The notes below the pieces were generated by a model. It ran no database searches, was not told the origin of the DNA, and worked only from the letters and a program-made list of their open reading frames with translations. Positions 63,707 to 64,000 of a DNA stretch of 64,000 nt are shown here, one piece after another (the first letter of the stretch is position 1; every line of letters starts with the position of its first letter). Made by a program: the position numbers and the translations under genes. Origin of the DNA: Candidatus Desulfovibrio kirbyi (GTDB taxonomy: Bacteria > Desulfobacterota > Desulfovibrionia > Desulfovibrionales > Desulfovibrionaceae); contig BLLL01000003.1 of the NCBI GenBank assembly GCA_013374015.1, forward strand, positions 109,842 to 173,841. The letters are read 5' to 3'.

Positions 63707-64000
63707 ATGTCTGTTCGCCCGCAGTTCACTTTTTGCCGGTTTTTGTCGTTGCTTGTCCTGGCCTTTGTATGCTGCTGGACCAGCGCGGTTTACGCCGCTT
63801 CAGAATCAGAATTTGGTCATTCTAATGTAGTTGATGCAGGTAATGCTGCATCAACAAACGGAAGCATTACCAAGTCAGCTCTTATTCTGGAAGGTGACGT
63901 TTTTGGAGGTTATTCGCAAACAAGAGCAGGTAATGCTACAACTACAGGGGCTTCTGTTACCTTGACGGGTGAATCTGTAATAACGGGTGACGTATTTGGT
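63707..64000 (+). CDS. Autotransporter-like surface protein, 5' part
   Basis: Cut by the right edge; 98 codons seen. AAGGAG lies five bases before the ATG at 63707. A clean signal peptide follows (MSVRPQFTFCRFLSLLVLAF, cleavage after VYA). Then comes a Gly/Asn/Thr-rich repeat region in which GDVFGGYS, AGNATTTGASVTLTG and ITGDVFG recur, the pattern of beta-helical passenger domains of type V secretion. A second, in-frame ATG at 63563, with AGGAAGG six bases upstream, would add 48 residues before the signal peptide; I prefer the later start. The beta-barrel, if present, lies beyond the window. Confidence 0.72.
   Translation, partial: MSVRPQFTFCRFLSLLVLAFVCCWTSAVYAASESEFGHSNVVDAGNAASTNGSITKSALILEGDVFGGYSQTRAGNATTTGASVTLTGESVITGDVFG

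Overview
The window looks like chromosomal core sequence from a Desulfovibrio-type sulfate reducer (Desulfobacterota). This is an inference from protein style and gene order: an S10-spc ribosomal cluster running straight into secY-map, a fused acetyl-CoA carboxylase carboxyltransferase with its own biotin carboxylase and odd carrier, a short QueF, a UbiA-type prenyltransferase of the menaquinone kind, CarD next to rho, and ispE-tRNA-Gln-prs-rplY-pth. Base composition is moderate (somewhat above 50% G+C by eye). No rRNA, CRISPR array or prophage is visible. Several genes are decayed: an iron-type ABC transporter, the tail of an alpha-glucan phosphorylase, an IS3-family transposase and a shortened YjgA. 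This suggests a genome undergoing reduction, as in gut- or host-associated relatives.

Layout. 1-11.4 kb (minus): rpsJ to map, 23 genes read right to left from a near-consensus promoter at about 11.36 kb. 11.4-13.2 kb (minus): ftsY and queF. 13.3-15.4 kb (plus): a MogA/MoaB protein with an extra N-terminal part, a UbiA-family prenyltransferase, a short YjgA-like protein and tRNA-Thr. 15.6-17.8 kb (minus): tRNA-Asp, miaB, a previously easy-to-miss 45-codon gene and a secreted protein. 18.0-25.9 kb (plus): asnS with a strong leader hairpin, asd, a glycosyltransferase, moaC, lgt, tRNA-Arg, lysA and a MATE transporter. 25.9-31.6 kb (minus): an FKBP-type isomerase, a ComM/YifB AAA protein, lepB, a BMP-family periplasmic binding protein and typA. 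31.8-36.2 kb (plus): the three-gene acetyl-CoA carboxylase operon. 36.3-41.3 kb (minus): a broken FecCD/ATPase pair, pgeF, 5-formyltetrahydrofolate cyclo-ligase and polA. 41.4-45.7 kb (plus): a HIT protein, a LapA-like membrane protein, mutS, a DUF1992 protein and a phosphorylase remnant. 45.8-51.6 kb (minus): dxs, ispA, xseB, xseA, a ProRS without its editing domain, and an IS3 remnant. 51.8-54.0 kb (plus): a PatB/MalY-type lyase and prmA. 54.1-63.3 kb (minus): rho, carD, pth, rplY, prs, tRNA-Gln, ispE, a LonB-like protease, hemC and an FmdB-type zinc ribbon protein. The right edge cuts into a plus-strand autotransporter-like surface protein with its own promoter.

How the parts work together: most genes serve translation (ribosomal proteins, AsnRS, ProRS, PrmA, Pth, L25, MiaB, QueF, tRNAs), protein targeting (SecY, FtsY, LepB, Lgt), isoprenoid and quinone supply (Dxs, IspA, IspE, UbiA-type), lysine and threonine precursors (Asd, LysA), molybdenum cofactor (MoaC, Mog), fatty acid initiation (the carboxylase operon), and DNA repair or transcription termination. 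The least ordinary loci are the carboxylase operon, the reduced ProRS, the small gene before miaB, the asnS leader hairpin, and the surface protein at the right edge.
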